The notes: generated by a model from the sequence alone, not told the origin. A stretch of 46,805 bases of DNA from Chromobacterium haemolyticum (GCF_002081825.1 NZ_MUKU01000041.1:1-46805), one strand, 5' to 3'. Counted from the first letter of the stretch, positions 17,528 through 26,037 are shown. A program made the numbers and translations.

Positions 17528-17848
17528 TCAAGGCTGCGCCTGCAGCGCGTCCAGGCCGTGTTGCAACCACTGCTGCGCCGGTTCCAGCGTCAGATGCAGC
17601 ACATTGCAGGGGCAGGGCTGTTCCTTGGCCTGCTCCAGCAGCGCCAATACCGCGCACAGGCTTTCGTGGCCCTTGCGCAGATCGCGTATGGCGCTGCGCA
17701 GGCTTTGCTCGCGGGCGTACAGCCGGTTTTCCAGCCGTTTCAGCGAGGCCGGCGCCACACTGTTGAACGGGCGCAATTCGGAGAGCAGCGTATTCAGGGG
17801 AAGAGAGGGAGACAGCAGGGCGCGATAGCGCCGGGTTTGGTGCGTCAT
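17528..17848 (-). CDS. Hypothetical protein, alpha-helical, 106 residues
   Basis: No family was recognised with certainty. It is a basic, leucine-rich, mostly helical protein: RPFNSVAPASLKRLENRLYAREQSLRSAIRDLRKGHESLCAVLALLEQAKEQ looks like a coiled-coil or helical hairpin. CPCNV near residue 78 holds two cysteines. Length and composition recall small uncharacterised families of Ralstonia and Chromobacterium (DUF1484 is a possibility, not checked). It is preceded by an AGGAGCC ribosome-binding site. It stands alone, convergent with gpsA. Confidence 0.55.
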   Translation of the reverse strand: MTHQTRRYRALLSPSLPLNTLLSELRPFNSVAPASLKRLENRLYAREQSLRSAIRDLRKGHESLCAVLALLEQAKEQPCPCNVLHLTLEPAQQWLQHGLDALQAQP

Positions 17849-18081
17849 CGGAAGGCTCCTATGGCTGGGCCTGCCTTCGCTGCTACGCGGGTACGGCAGG
17901 CGAATGACGAGGGTAGCAGACCGGCCATAGCTCCGGCAGGCGCACGAATGCGCCTCCCCGCCAGCGCCTGCCTTTGATAAGGCGGGGGACTATGGCGAGG
18001 CTATGGCTTTATGAGCTGCTACACCCAAATGCCGCAGAATGAGGCGGCACGCGGCGATTGTTACTGATTGGGGATGGAGGG

Positions 18082-18459
18082 TCAAGCCAGCGGCTTTGGC
18101 GGGGGGCAAGGCCTGCAAGCAGGCGCGGCCGGCGGCTCCGGAGAGAAGTAGCACCGCCAGAAAGCTTCGCGGCAGGCGTTGTTGAAGCTGATATGGCCGG
18201 GCTGGATGGCGTCGCCGGACGGCTGGCGGACGACTTCGTAACGAATCCAGCACTCGGCGCAGGCGGCCTCGGCCGGGTAATCGTCCTGTTCCGTCGTCCG
18301 CTGGATCATTGCGCCATCGTCGAAAACATAGGTGGACTGCTCTGCAACGACCGTATAGCCCTGATCCGTCCAACGGTTCCGGCTTGAGCCGTCCAGGCGC
18401 GCGCGGCGCGGGGAGGGCGCGTTCAGGATGGCGTTGACGTAGTTGACCAGATGATTCAT
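18082..18459 (-). CDS. Hypothetical protein, 125 residues
   Basis: Not recognised. The start is set at MNHLVNYVNAILN (18459). The central part is acidic and aromatic (GYTVVAEQSTYVFDDGAMIQRTTEQDDYP), followed by AACAECWIRYEVV and NNACREAFWRCYF with four cysteines that could bind metal. The C-terminus is proline-rich (PEPPAAPACRPCPPPKP) and may be disordered. No signal peptide or membrane segment. Codon use looks like that of real genes but the evidence for expression is weak. Confidence 0.45.
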   Translation of the reverse strand: MNHLVNYVNAILNAPSPRRARLDGSSRNRWTDQGYTVVAEQSTYVFDDGAMIQRTTEQDDYPAEAACAECWIRYEVVRQPSGDAIQPGHISFNNACREAFWRCYFSPEPPAAPACRPCPPPKPLA

Positions 18460-18537
18460 GCGGCTGCGGCTTGGACAGGTGCGGAAGGCTGTAATGGTAG
18501 GCGTAAACGGGGCGGGGGAGAAGCGGAAGAACAAAAC

Positions 18538-18566
18538 AAAAAAGCCCTTGATTTTTCAAGGGCTTA
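18538..18566 (-). terminator. Intrinsic terminator of tRNA-Ser
   Basis: Read on the minus strand, AGCCCTTGA pairs with TCAAGGGCT around a short loop and runs into a T-tract. It is 12 bp beyond the tRNA 3' CCA. Confidence 0.85.
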
Positions 18567-18577
18567 ATTGCTTGGTC

Positions 18578-18667
<90 letters not shown>

Positions 18668-18682
18668 GACTCAGAGTGGGGC

Positions 18683-18711
18683 ATTCTATTGGGCAAGGGT
18701 TTAGCTGTCAA
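18683..18711 (-). promoter_or_regulatory. Sigma-70 promoter of tRNA-Ser
   Basis: On the minus strand TTGACA (18706-18711) and TAGAAT (18683-18688) are separated by 17 bp, with the tRNA starting 16 bp downstream. A near-consensus promoter for a highly expressed RNA. Confidence 0.85.
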
Positions 18712-18733
18712 GAGCCTTGTCGCAGCTAGCCAT

Positions 18734-18759
18734 AAAAAACGCCGCCCGGAGGGGCGGCG
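18734..18759 (-). terminator. Intrinsic terminator after dctA
   Basis: Read leftward, CGCCGCCC pairs with GGGCGGCG over a 4-nt loop and is followed by six T residues. It lies 23 bp past the dctA stop codon and insulates the tRNA-Ser promoter. Confidence 0.88.
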
Positions 18760-18781
18760 CGTTCAACGGAGCAGACCATGC

Positions 18782-20014
18782 TCAGTGTTTTTTCAGCTCG
18801 CCTTCCCACTTGGCCACCACCGCGGTGGCGATGGAGTTGCCCACCACATTGGTGGCGGAGCGGCCCATGTCCAGGAAGTGGTCGATGCCCAGCAAGAGCA
18901 GCAGGCCGGCTTCCGGAATGTTGAACTGAGCCAGGGTGGCGGCGATCACCACCAGCGAGGCGCGCGGCACGCCGGCCATGCCCTTGGAGGTGAGCATCAG
19001 GATCAGCAGCATGGAGATTTCCTGCGCCAGCGTCAGATCAATGCCGTAAGCCTGGGCAATGAAGATGACGGCGAAGGTGCAGTACATCATCGAGCCGTCC
19101 AGATTGAAGGAGTAGCCCATCGGCAGCACGAAGCTGGCGATCTTGTTGGAGCAGCCGAAGCGCTCCAGCTGTTCCAGGGTCTTGGGGTAAGCGGCTTCGG
19201 AGCTGGCAGTGGTGAAGGACAGCAGCAGCGGTTCGCGCATCATGCCCATCAGCTTGAGCACGCGGGTGCCGATGAACAGGCCCCCGATCAGGATCAGCAG
19301 GCCCCACAGGATGCCGATGGACAGGTAGAACTCCGCCATGAACTTGCCGTAGGTGGCGAGGATGCTCAGGCCTTCCTTGGCCACGGTGGCGGCGATGGCG
19401 CCAAACACGGCCAGCGGCGCGAACAGCATCACGTAGCTGGTCACTTTCAGCATCACGTGGGCCACCACGTCGATGGTGTCGATCAGCAGCTTGGCGCGGT
19501 CGCCCAAAGCCGCCATCGCGCAACCGAAGAACACCGAGAACACCACGATCTGCAGAATCTCGTTGGTGGCCATCGCTTCAAACACGCTCTTGGGGATGGC
19601 GTGGGTGATGAAGTCCTTCACCGACAGCGCGCCGACCTGGATGCCACTGGTGGCGTGGCTGTCCGGCAGCGGCAGGCCAAGGGCCACGCCTGGCTTGAGC
19701 AGGTTGACCATGATCAGGCCCAGGGTCAGGGACATCAAGGACGCGCTGATGAACCAGAGCATGGTCTTGCCGCCGATGCGGCCGACGGTCTTGGCGTCGC
19801 CCATCTTGGCGATGCCTACCACCAGGGTGGAAACCACCAAGGGCGCGATGATCATCTTGATCAGGCGCAGGAAGATGTCGGTCAGAATGGAGATATTGCT
19901 GGCGAAGGCTTGGATGTCGGCTTCATTGGCGGCGTTCTCGCGGTAGAGATAGCCAGTGATGATGCCCAGCACCAGGCCGATGAGGATCAGCCCTGTGAGT
20001 TTTTTCGACTGCAT
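18782..20014 (-). CDS. dctA: C4-dicarboxylate/glutamate:cation symporter (DAACS family)
   Basis: Inner-membrane sodium- or proton-coupled carrier of 410 residues. It has the DAACS signatures: LIKMIIAPLVVSTLVVGIAKM near residue 60, LLLSFTTASSEAAYPKTLEQLERFG (serine-rich re-entrant loop), SFNLDGSMMYCTFAVIFIAQA, and GVPRASLVVIAATL plus FLDMGRSATNVVGNSIATAVVAKWE at the C-terminus. The last block holds the NxxG substrate and ion site. Choice between DctA (C4-dicarboxylates) and GltP-like (glutamate) cannot be made from sequence; dctA is a best guess. Start set at MQSKKLTG (20014), preceded by AGGAAC. Confidence 0.85.
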   Translation of the reverse strand: MQSKKLTGLILIGLVLGIITGYLYRENAANEADIQAFASNISILTDIFLRLIKMIIAPLVVSTLVVGIAKMGDAKTVGRIGGKTMLWFISASLMSLTLGLIMVNLLKPGVALGLPLPDSHATSGIQVGALSVKDFITHAIPKSVFEAMATNEILQIVVFSVFFGCAMAALGDRAKLLIDTIDVVAHVMLKVTSYVMLFAPLAVFGAIAATVAKEGLSILATYGKFMAEFYLSIGILWGLLILIGGLFIGTRVLKLMGMMREPLLLSFTTASSEAAYPKTLEQLERFGCSNKIASFVLPMGYSFNLDGSMMYCTFAVIFIAQAYGIDLTLAQEISMLLILMLTSKGMAGVPRASLVVIAATLAQFNIPEAGLLLLLGIDHFLDMGRSATNVVGNSIATAVVAKWEGELKKH

Positions 20015-20369
20015 TGAGAAGTTCCTACCTGTATTTGAGAGCGTTTTGATAACAACACGGCAAGTTCGCAATGAAACAATGCCGGCGCCGGTCCGGTGGA
20101 GGGAGCAGCCGCTTCGTGTGTGTCAAGGTTGCCGATGTAGTGGCCTGCCTACGTTATTGTTGTTTGATTTTATTGGCATTGCTGCCAGTTGTAGGACAGT
20201 TGTTGACCTATTTAGGGGTGGGATTATAGTGAATTAGCGAACGCTTGTCTTTGTTGTATTTCGAGTCTTGAATTTCGCAGCGGAGTGTGTGTTGCGGAAA
20301 CGAATGATGATGAACTTGCCATCGGGATGAGGGGCCGCCCCCGGCGCCTTGCGGCGGCGGCCTAGTATG
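20015..20369. promoter_or_regulatory. dctA upstream spacer with an orphan rightward promoter
   Basis: This 355-bp spacer contains TTGACC (20203-20208), a 16-bp gap and TATAGT (20225-20230) on the plus strand, a promoter close to consensus. Nothing is annotated on that strand beyond it before barstar is reached in antisense. A GC-rich inverted repeat, GGCCGCC at 20333-20339 and GGCGGCC at 20356-20362, lies near the barstar 3' end. No good dctA promoter was found on the minus strand. A small RNA starting near 20236 is possible. Confidence 0.4.
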
Positions 20370-20648
20370 TCAGTGGTGGATGTCCAGCGTGACGTCGCCG
20401 CGTTCTTCGGCCACGGTTTCCAGAATTTCCAGAATGGTGGCGTAAAGGTCCACGCCCATCGCTTTGCGCGCTTCCTCGGTTTCGCGCCAGACGATTTCGA
20501 ATGGGCCCGCCACGTCTTTAGCCAGGCTGTCGTACAGCGCGTCTAGATTGCGGCCGAAGTGGGCCGGCAGGAGCAACTGGCGGCTCAGCTCGTCAAACAG
20601 CTGGTCCAGGCTCTTGATGTGGTGCAATTCGCAAACTTTCACTGGCAT
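20370..20648 (-). CDS. Barstar-family ribonuclease inhibitor
   Basis: Cytosolic protein of 92 residues of the barstar fold that should neutralise the RNase encoded just upstream. It matches barstar in length and in the inhibitory helix: FGRNLDALYDSLAKDV, with the two conserved aspartates D36 and D40 that contact the RNase active site in barstar (D35, D39). No signal peptide, as expected for protection of the producer. Its start overlaps the end of the RNase gene by 10 bp, so it is translated from the same message. Confidence 0.9.
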   Translation of the reverse strand: MPVKVCELHHIKSLDQLFDELSRQLLLPAHFGRNLDALYDSLAKDVAGPFEIVWRETEEARKAMGVDLYATILEILETVAEERGDVTLDIHH

Positions 20649-21091
20649 GGTGGCACCTCGATGAAGCGGTTGTAGTGGTCCACGGTGATGAAACGTTGAC
20701 CGGAACCGGAGAACACGATGCGGTAAGCACCGCGCTTGCCCCCTTTATAGTTCAAGTCGGCTTCCTGCCATTGCCCTTTGGGCAAGCGTTTTTCGTAATT
20801 GCCGAAGCGGTCGCCGCCTATGGATTTGCCGTTGAGGCCGGGCACGCTCCACAGGCTGCGGCCAGGCTGCCAGCCGGCGTTTTTGGCTTGGCGTTTATTG
20901 ATGAATTGCGGCGGTAGCTGGCCGTTCTTGCCCAACTGGCTTAGCACCGCGCTCAGTTCGTTCTGGTTGAGCCGGTTGCCGGCTTGCTGATTGATCTGGG
21001 CCGCCACCAGCGAGCATTGGGGCAAGGCCCAGGCGGCGGGGGCGGCGATCAGGCAGGCCAGCGCCAGCAGGCGCGATAGACGTGGAATCAT
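20639..21091 (-). CDS. Secreted guanyl-specific ribonuclease (barnase-like, N1/T1 family)
   Basis: Extracellular or periplasmic RNase of 150 residues with a signal peptide (residues 1-22, cleaved near AWA-LPQ). The barnase catalytic triad is in place: E110 in QEADLNY, R124 in KRGAYRIVF, and H139 in TVDHYNRF. The GGDRFGNYEKRLP segment matches the guanine-binding part. Two cysteines, C26 and C149, could form a disulfide in the mature enzyme. The start codon overlaps the murI stop (ATGA). It is likely a scavenging or competition RNase; no toxin-delivery domain is attached. Confidence 0.93.
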   Translation of the reverse strand: MIPRLSRLLALACLIAAPAAWALPQCSLVAAQINQQAGNRLNQNELSAVLSQLGKNGQLPPQFINKRQAKNAGWQPGRSLWSVPGLNGKSIGGDRFGNYEKRLPKGQWQEADLNYKGGKRGAYRIVFSGSGQRFITVDHYNRFIEVPPCQ

Positions 21092-21870
21092 TGGGCTTGC
21101 TCCATGGGCAGGGATTCAACCGGATAATCGGCGCCTATCAGCAGCGGCAGGATGCGGCGCATGCCGGCGCTATCGGCGTCGGTGGTGATGAAGCGGTAGG
21201 CCGGCTCGGCTGTGGGCGCGGCGTCCGGCAGCAGCGAGGCCACGCGACGGGCGATGGCTTCGGCCGGATCGTACAAGGCGATGCCGTCGCCGGTCAGCTC
21301 GCGGATCAGCGGCTCTAAAAACGGATAATGGGTGCAGCCCAGCGCGATGTGGTCGACGTTCTCGCCAAGTAGCGGCCGCACTACGTCCGCCACCAGTTCG
21401 CGCGTGCGCGGGCTGTCGAGTTCGCCTGCCTCCACCTGTTCCACCCAGCCCGCGCCCACGCGGCGCAGCACTTCAACGTGGCCGGCATGGGTGTCCAGCA
21501 GTTTGCGCACCCGCTCGCTTTGCAGCGTGGCCTGGGTGGCCAGCACGGCGATGCGGCCGGTGCGGCTCATGGCCGCCGCCGGCTTGATCGCCGGCTCTAT
21601 GCCCACCAGCGGAATGGAAAGTTCGCGACGCATGGCGGCGATGCCGGCGGTGGTGGCGGTGTTGCAGGCCACCACCAGCAGGGTGGCGCCTTGTTCTTGA
21701 AGGTAGCGGCCCATCCTGACGCTGCGCTCGGCGATGTCGCTGTGGCTGCGTTGGCCGTAGGGGCAGTAGGCCTGATCGGCCAGATAGGTGATGCCCCAGC
21801 CGGGCAGCGCGGCGCGCACGGCCTTCCATACCGAAAGGCCGCCGAGGCCGGAGTCGAACATCGCGATCAT
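21088..21870 (-). CDS. murI: Glutamate racemase
   Basis: Interconverts L- and D-glutamate, supplying D-Glu for peptidoglycan. 260 residues. The N-terminal FDSGLGGLSVWKAV motif and two catalytic cysteines are visible: C69 in VVACNTATTAG and C179 in IALGCTHYPFLEPL. The DQAYCPYGQRS block is typical. Its stop overlaps the RNase start by 4 bp, making murI the first gene of a three-gene unit. Placing a housekeeping enzyme at the head of an RNase/inhibitor pair is unusual. Confidence 0.96.
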   Translation of the reverse strand: MIAMFDSGLGGLSVWKAVRAALPGWGITYLADQAYCPYGQRSHSDIAERSVRMGRYLQEQGATLLVVACNTATTAGIAAMRRELSIPLVGIEPAIKPAAAMSRTGRIAVLATQATLQSERVRKLLDTHAGHVEVLRRVGAGWVEQVEAGELDSPRTRELVADVVRPLLGENVDHIALGCTHYPFLEPLIRELTGDGIALYDPAEAIARRVASLLPDAAPTAEPAYRFITTDADSAGMRRILPLLIGADYPVESLPMEQAQ

Positions 21871-21880
21871 GAGGCGTGTG

Positions 21881-22972
21881 TCAGTTGTTCTGGATGACGA
21901 TCTTGGGGAATTTGCCGGAGAAGTCCTGAGCTTTCTCGCCCACCTTCACCGCCACTTTGCGGGCGATGGCCTTGTACAGTTCTGCCACCTTGCCATCCGG
22001 ATCGGCCGCCACCGTGGGGGTGCCGCCGTCCGCCGCCAGGCGGATGCCCATATCCAGCGGCAGGGAGCCCAGCACGTCCACGCCGAAGTCCGCCGCCATC
22101 CGCGCCGCGCCGCCTTCGCCGAAGATGTGTTCGGCGTGGCCGCAGTGGGTGCAGACGTGGATGGCCATGTTCTCCACCATGCCCAGGATGGGAATGCCCA
22201 CTTTCTGGAACATGGTGACGCCCTTGCGCGCGTCCAGCAGCGCGATGTCCTGCGGGGTGGTGACGATGACGGCGCCGGTGACCGGCACTTTTTGCGACAG
22301 CGTCAGCTGGATGTCGCCGGTGCCCGGCGGCATGTCGATGACCAGATAGTCCAGATTGTCCCAGCGGGTGTCGTTGAGCAGCTGTTGCAGCGCCTGGCTG
22401 ACCATGGGGCCGCGCCAGACCATGGCCTGGTCCGCGTCCACCAGATAGCCGATGGACATGGTCTGCACGCCGTGGCTTTCCAGCGGCTTCAGGCTCTTGC
22501 CGTCCGGGGTTTCCGGACGCTGGCCCTGCAAGCCCATCATCAGCGGCTGGGACGGGCCGTAGATGTCTGCGTCCAGGATGCCGACGCGCGCGCCTTCCGC
22601 GGACAGCGCCAGCGCCAGGTTGGCCGCGGTGGTGGATTTGCCCACGCCGCCCTTGCCGGAGGCGACGGCGATCACGTTCTTGACGCCGGAGAGCAGCGGC
22701 ACGCCGCGCTGGGCGGAGTGGCTGGTGATCAGGCTGCCCACGCGCACGCTGAGTTTGCGTTGCTCGGCCAGCGGCGCCAGCGCGGCTTCGAAGCGCTGGC
22801 GCACGGGCTCGTGCTGGCTATTGGCCGGATAGGCCAACACCACGTCCAGCGACAGTTCGGCATCGCTGATCTTGATGTTTTTCACCGCCTTGGCGGCGAC
22901 GAAGGGTTTGCCGGTGTTGTCGTCGATCAGGCTGGACACGGCTTCCAGCACTTGAGCATCGCTGAGTGACAT
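21881..22972 (-). CDS. apbC: Iron-sulfur cluster carrier protein, Mrp/ApbC family
   Basis: P-loop ATPase that carries and transfers Fe-S clusters. From 22972 it has 363 residues. It starts with a DUF59/MIP18-like domain (SDAQVLEAVSSLIDDNTGKPFV), then the deviant Walker A VASGKGGVGKSTTAANLA, DADIYGPSQPLMMG, DYLVIDMPPGTGDIQLTL and the cluster-ligating CTHC in AIHVCTHCGHAEHIFGEGG. The upstream ATG at 23026 would add 18 residues with no similarity and no good ribosome-binding site, so 22972 is preferred. It precedes murI by only 10 bp and is likely co-transcribed. Confidence 0.93.
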   Translation of the reverse strand: MSLSDAQVLEAVSSLIDDNTGKPFVAAKAVKNIKISDAELSLDVVLAYPANSQHEPVRQRFEAALAPLAEQRKLSVRVGSLITSHSAQRGVPLLSGVKNVIAVASGKGGVGKSTTAANLALALSAEGARVGILDADIYGPSQPLMMGLQGQRPETPDGKSLKPLESHGVQTMSIGYLVDADQAMVWRGPMVSQALQQLLNDTRWDNLDYLVIDMPPGTGDIQLTLSQKVPVTGAVIVTTPQDIALLDARKGVTMFQKVGIPILGMVENMAIHVCTHCGHAEHIFGEGGAARMAADFGVDVLGSLPLDMGIRLAADGGTPTVAADPDGKVAELYKAIARKVAVKVGEKAQDFSGKFPKIVIQNN

Positions 22973-23125
22973 GCTGTTTTCGGTTCCCGGTGAGGACTGG
23001 AAAAGGCGGGTGAGCTTGGAGAGCATGGGAAGGACATCCGTTGAATCTGTGGCTGTCCGGCAGTGTACCCCAACTTGCCCGCGCTGGCATCGGCGCGGGC
23101 GGGAAGGGCGTCCCGCCGGCCAGGT

Positions 23126-24463
23126 TTATTTGACCACGTTGCCGGCGACGTTGAGTACGTCCCAGGTGCGGGCGAAGGGGGGCGCGTAGCAGAAGTCCAT
23201 CATGCCCAGTTCTCGCGCGCTGACGTCTTTGGCGATGGCCACGGCCAGCGCGTCCAGCCGGTGCACCACATCGCCGTTGCGGCCTATCATCTGCGCGCCC
23301 AGCAGCCGTTGGCTGCCGGTTTCGTAAGTCAGCTTGACGTGGACTTCCGCCTGGCCCGGCACGTAATTGGTGTGGTTCTTGTCCTTGACCAGCACGCTCT
23401 GGCAGTCGAATCCGGCCGCGCGCGCCTGAGCGTCGGACAGGCCGGTGCGCGCGGCGTCCAGGGACAGCACCCGCACTGCAGCGGAGCCCAGGGTGCCGGG
23501 ATAGGCCTGGCGGCCGCCGGCCAGATTCTCGCCCACCAGCCGGCCCAGCTTGTTGGCCCCGGTGGCCAGCGCCACGTAGACCGGTTGGCCGGTCAGCTGA
23601 TGCGGCGCGGCGGCGCAGTCGCCGGCGGAGTAAATGTCCGGCAGGCTGGTTTCGCCGTAAGCGTTGACCACGATGGCGCCGTTGCCCAGCCGCGTAAGGC
23701 CGGCGTCGGCGACGAAGGCGGTGTTGGGGCGGATGCCTATGCTCAGCACCACCAGATCGGCCGGGTATTCGCCGCGATCGGTGAGCACGCTTTGCACCTT
23801 ACCGTCGCCGCGCAGCGCGGTGACGGCCTCGGACAGGTGCAAGGCCACGCCGTGTTCGCGCAATTCCTGCTCCATCAGACCGGTGATTTCGGCGTCGAAG
23901 GCGTCCGGCATTACCCGCTCGGCCAGCTGGATCAGGCGCACGCGCTTGCCCAGGCGGACCATGGCTTCGGCCAATTCCAGGCCGATGAAGCCGGCGCCGA
24001 TGATGGCGACCTCGCGCACTTCCTCGCGGGCCGCGGCCGCGCGCAGCGCCAGGCCGTCCTCCATTACCCGCAGCGTGTGCACGCCCGGCAAGTCCAGGCC
24101 CGGCAGCGGCGGCCGGATTTCGCTGGCGCCGGTGGCGATCATCAGCTTGTCGTAAGCGGCGTCGAAGGCTTCGCCGTCCGCCAGCCGGCGCACCCGCACC
24201 CGCTTGGCGGCGGGGTCTATGCTCAGCGCCTGGTGGCCGGTATGCACGCGGATATGGCGCTTGGCGAAGTCTTCCACGCTGAATTCGGCCATATAGCCGG
24301 GCTCGTCGAACTCGCCGCCGACGAAGTAGGGCAGGCCGCAAGCGCCAAAGGAAATGACCTCCGACATCTCGTAGACGTCGATTTCAGCTTGGGGCGCGCT
24401 GCGGCGCGCCTTGGCCGCCGCGCTCATGCCGGCGGCTTCGCCGCCGATGATGACGATTTTCAT
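23126..24463 (-). CDS. CoA-disulfide reductase-like FAD/NAD(P)-dependent oxidoreductase
   Basis: Flavoprotein of 445 residues in the pyridine nucleotide-disulfide reductase class that uses a single active-site cysteine. The FAD fold is VIIGGEAAGMSAAAKARR, the reactive Cys is in SFGACGLPYFVGG (about residue 43), and the NADH fold is VAIIGAGFIGLELAEAMVRLGK. The C-terminal dimerisation domain ends FCYAPPFARTWDVLNVAGNVV, where the YAPPF motif supplies the tyrosines used in CoADR. It may reduce CoA disulfide, polysulfide or peroxide (NADH oxidase/peroxidase relatives); substrate unresolved. It lies downstream of tcyP, in keeping with sulfur redox metabolism (inference). Confidence 0.82.
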   Translation of the reverse strand: MKIVIIGGEAAGMSAAAKARRSAPQAEIDVYEMSEVISFGACGLPYFVGGEFDEPGYMAEFSVEDFAKRHIRVHTGHQALSIDPAAKRVRVRRLADGEAFDAAYDKLMIATGASEIRPPLPGLDLPGVHTLRVMEDGLALRAAAAREEVREVAIIGAGFIGLELAEAMVRLGKRVRLIQLAERVMPDAFDAEITGLMEQELREHGVALHLSEAVTALRGDGKVQSVLTDRGEYPADLVVLSIGIRPNTAFVADAGLTRLGNGAIVVNAYGETSLPDIYSAGDCAAAPHQLTGQPVYVALATGANKLGRLVGENLAGGRQAYPGTLGSAAVRVLSLDAARTGLSDAQARAAGFDCQSVLVKDKNHTNYVPGQAEVHVKLTYETGSQRLLGAQMIGRNGDVVHRLDALAVAIAKDVSARELGMMDFCYAPPFARTWDVLNVAGNVVK

Positions 24464-24560
24464 AGTGTGTTCCCGTCGGGGTTATTGCTGTGCCGCGCGG
24501 CGCCGGCTCGCGCTGGGGCGGGCTCGGTCTGCATCGCGGGGCTGTTGGCCGCTTTCATGG

Positions 24561-24618
24561 AAAAACCGCCGAGGATGCTTAGTTTACAGGCTGTAAATAG
24601 GCATTCCCAGGCGGTTTT
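24561..24618 (-). terminator. Terminator-like hairpin after tcyP containing an inner palindrome
   Basis: Reading leftward, AAAACCGCC (24610-24618) pairs with GGCGGTTTTT (24561-24570), partly extended by GGGAATGC/GCATCCTC. The loop contains a separate palindrome TTTACAG-GC-CTGTAAA. It sits between the tcyP stop and the flavoprotein gene start and may both end tcyP and host an operator. Confidence 0.6.
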
Positions 24619-24642
24619 CAAGGCTGATTCGCGCGCAGAGCG

Positions 24643-26037
24643 TTAAGCCATTTCTTCGTCCAGATTGATCTCGCGGTCGCTATTGAACACCTGCATATCG
24701 GTCTGGCCCAGTAGGCGGCTGGTCACGGTGCCGGCGGTGATGGAGCCGCTGACGTTGAGCGCGGTGCGGCCCATGTCGATCAAGGGTTCGATCGAGATCA
24801 GCAGGCCGGCCAGCGCTACCGGGAAGTCCAGCGCGGACAGCACGATCAGGGCGGCGAAGGTGGCGCCGCCGCCAACGCCGGCCACGCCGAAGGAGCTGAT
24901 GGTGATGATGGCGATCAAGGGCACGATGAAGTGCAGATCCATCGGATTGACGCCCACGGTGGGGGCAATCATCACTGCGAGCATGGCCGGGTAGATGCCG
25001 GCGCAGCCGTTCTGGCCGATGGTGGCGCCGAAGGAGGCAGCGAAGTTGGCGATGCCGTCCGGAATGCCCAGCAGCTTGTTCTGCGTGGCCACATTCATCG
25101 GAATGGAGCCGGCGCTGGTGCGCGAGGTGAAGGCGAAGGTTAGCACCGGGATCACTTTCTTCGTCCAGCGCAGTGGGTTGACGCCGGCCAGGCCCACCAG
25201 CAGCAGGTGCACGGCGAACATCAGCAGCATCGCGCCGTAGGAAGCCAGTACGAAGTTGATCAGGTTGACGATGTCGGCCCAGCTGGAACCGGACACCACC
25301 TTGGTCATCAGCGCGAACACGCCGTAGGGGGTTAGGCGTAGCACCAGGGTCACCATCCGCATCACGATGGCCTGGGTCACGGCGATGAAATGGTTGAAGC
25401 TGGCGAACAGCTCGGGCTTTTTGCGGGCGATGCCGGTGGCGGACAGGCCTACCAGCACGGAGAAGATCACCACCGCGATGGTGGAGGTCTTGCGCGCGCC
25501 GGTCATGTCCAGGAAGGGGTTGGCCGGCAGGAAGTCCAGCACCAGCTTACTGAAGGACAGGTCTTCCACCGTGCTCAGGTTCTTCACCAGCGATTCGCCG
25601 CGCGCCACTTCGGCGGCGCCGGCGGTCAGACCCTCGGCGCTGAGGCCGAACAGATTGGCCATCAGAATGCCGGAGCCGGCGGCGAGCATCGTGGTGAACA
25701 AGAGCATGCCCAGGGTGGCGGCGCTGATCTTGCCCAGCGAGGAGCCGCCTTCCAGCTTCAACAGCGCGGCGATGATGGACACCATGATCAGCGGGATCAC
25801 GATCATCTGCAGCAGCTTCACATAGCCGGAGCCGATGATTTCGCACAGCTCCAGACAGGCGGCCAGCGCCGGCGAACCGGGTTGAGCCAGCCATTGCAGC
25901 GCGGCGCCGAAGGCGACGCCCAACGCCAGGCCGGTGAAGACCCGCTTGGTGAAGGAAACGTGGGTGCGTTGCTGCTGCCACAGCAGCGCCAGCAAGGCCA
26001 GCGTGACGGCTAGCGTAGCAATGACGGTCAAGGTCAT
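24643..26037 (-). CDS. tcyP: L-cystine:cation symporter (TcyP/YdjN type)
   Basis: Inner-membrane DAACS carrier of 464 residues, the length of E. coli TcyP (463). It differs from the dctA product by its N-terminal extra segment and by LKLLQMIVIPLIMVSIIAALLKLE, VLTFAFTSRTSAGSIPMNVATQ, GATIGQNGCAGIYPAMLAVMIAP and GRTALNVSGSITAGTVTSRLLGQTD, which match the cystine subgroup. It ends in an acidic tail (INLDEEMA). It imports cystine for cysteine supply and redox balance. It is divergent from mdfA across 564 bp and followed by a terminator, then a CoA-disulfide-reductase-like gene. Confidence 0.9.
   Translation of the reverse strand: MTLTVIATLAVTLALLALLWQQQRTHVSFTKRVFTGLALGVAFGAALQWLAQPGSPALAACLELCEIIGSGYVKLLQMIVIPLIMVSIIAALLKLEGGSSLGKISAATLGMLLFTTMLAAGSGILMANLFGLSAEGLTAGAAEVARGESLVKNLSTVEDLSFSKLVLDFLPANPFLDMTGARKTSTIAVVIFSVLVGLSATGIARKKPELFASFNHFIAVTQAIVMRMVTLVLRLTPYGVFALMTKVVSGSSWADIVNLINFVLASYGAMLLMFAVHLLLVGLAGVNPLRWTKKVIPVLTFAFTSRTSAGSIPMNVATQNKLLGIPDGIANFAASFGATIGQNGCAGIYPAMLAVMIAPTVGVNPMDLHFIVPLIAIITISSFGVAGVGGGATFAALIVLSALDFPVALAGLLISIEPLIDMGRTALNVSGSITAGTVTSRLLGQTDMQVFNSDREINLDEEMA

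Noticed and set aside
17849-18081. c-di-GMP-I riboswitch in the leader of the 106-residue gene
   Set aside because: GC-rich paired segments are present, but the required conserved loops are missing.
18689-20017. 442-codon plus-strand frame opposite dctA
   Set aside because: Translation is a Gly/His/Gln-rich string typical of antisense shadows; the DAACS motifs are all on the minus strand.
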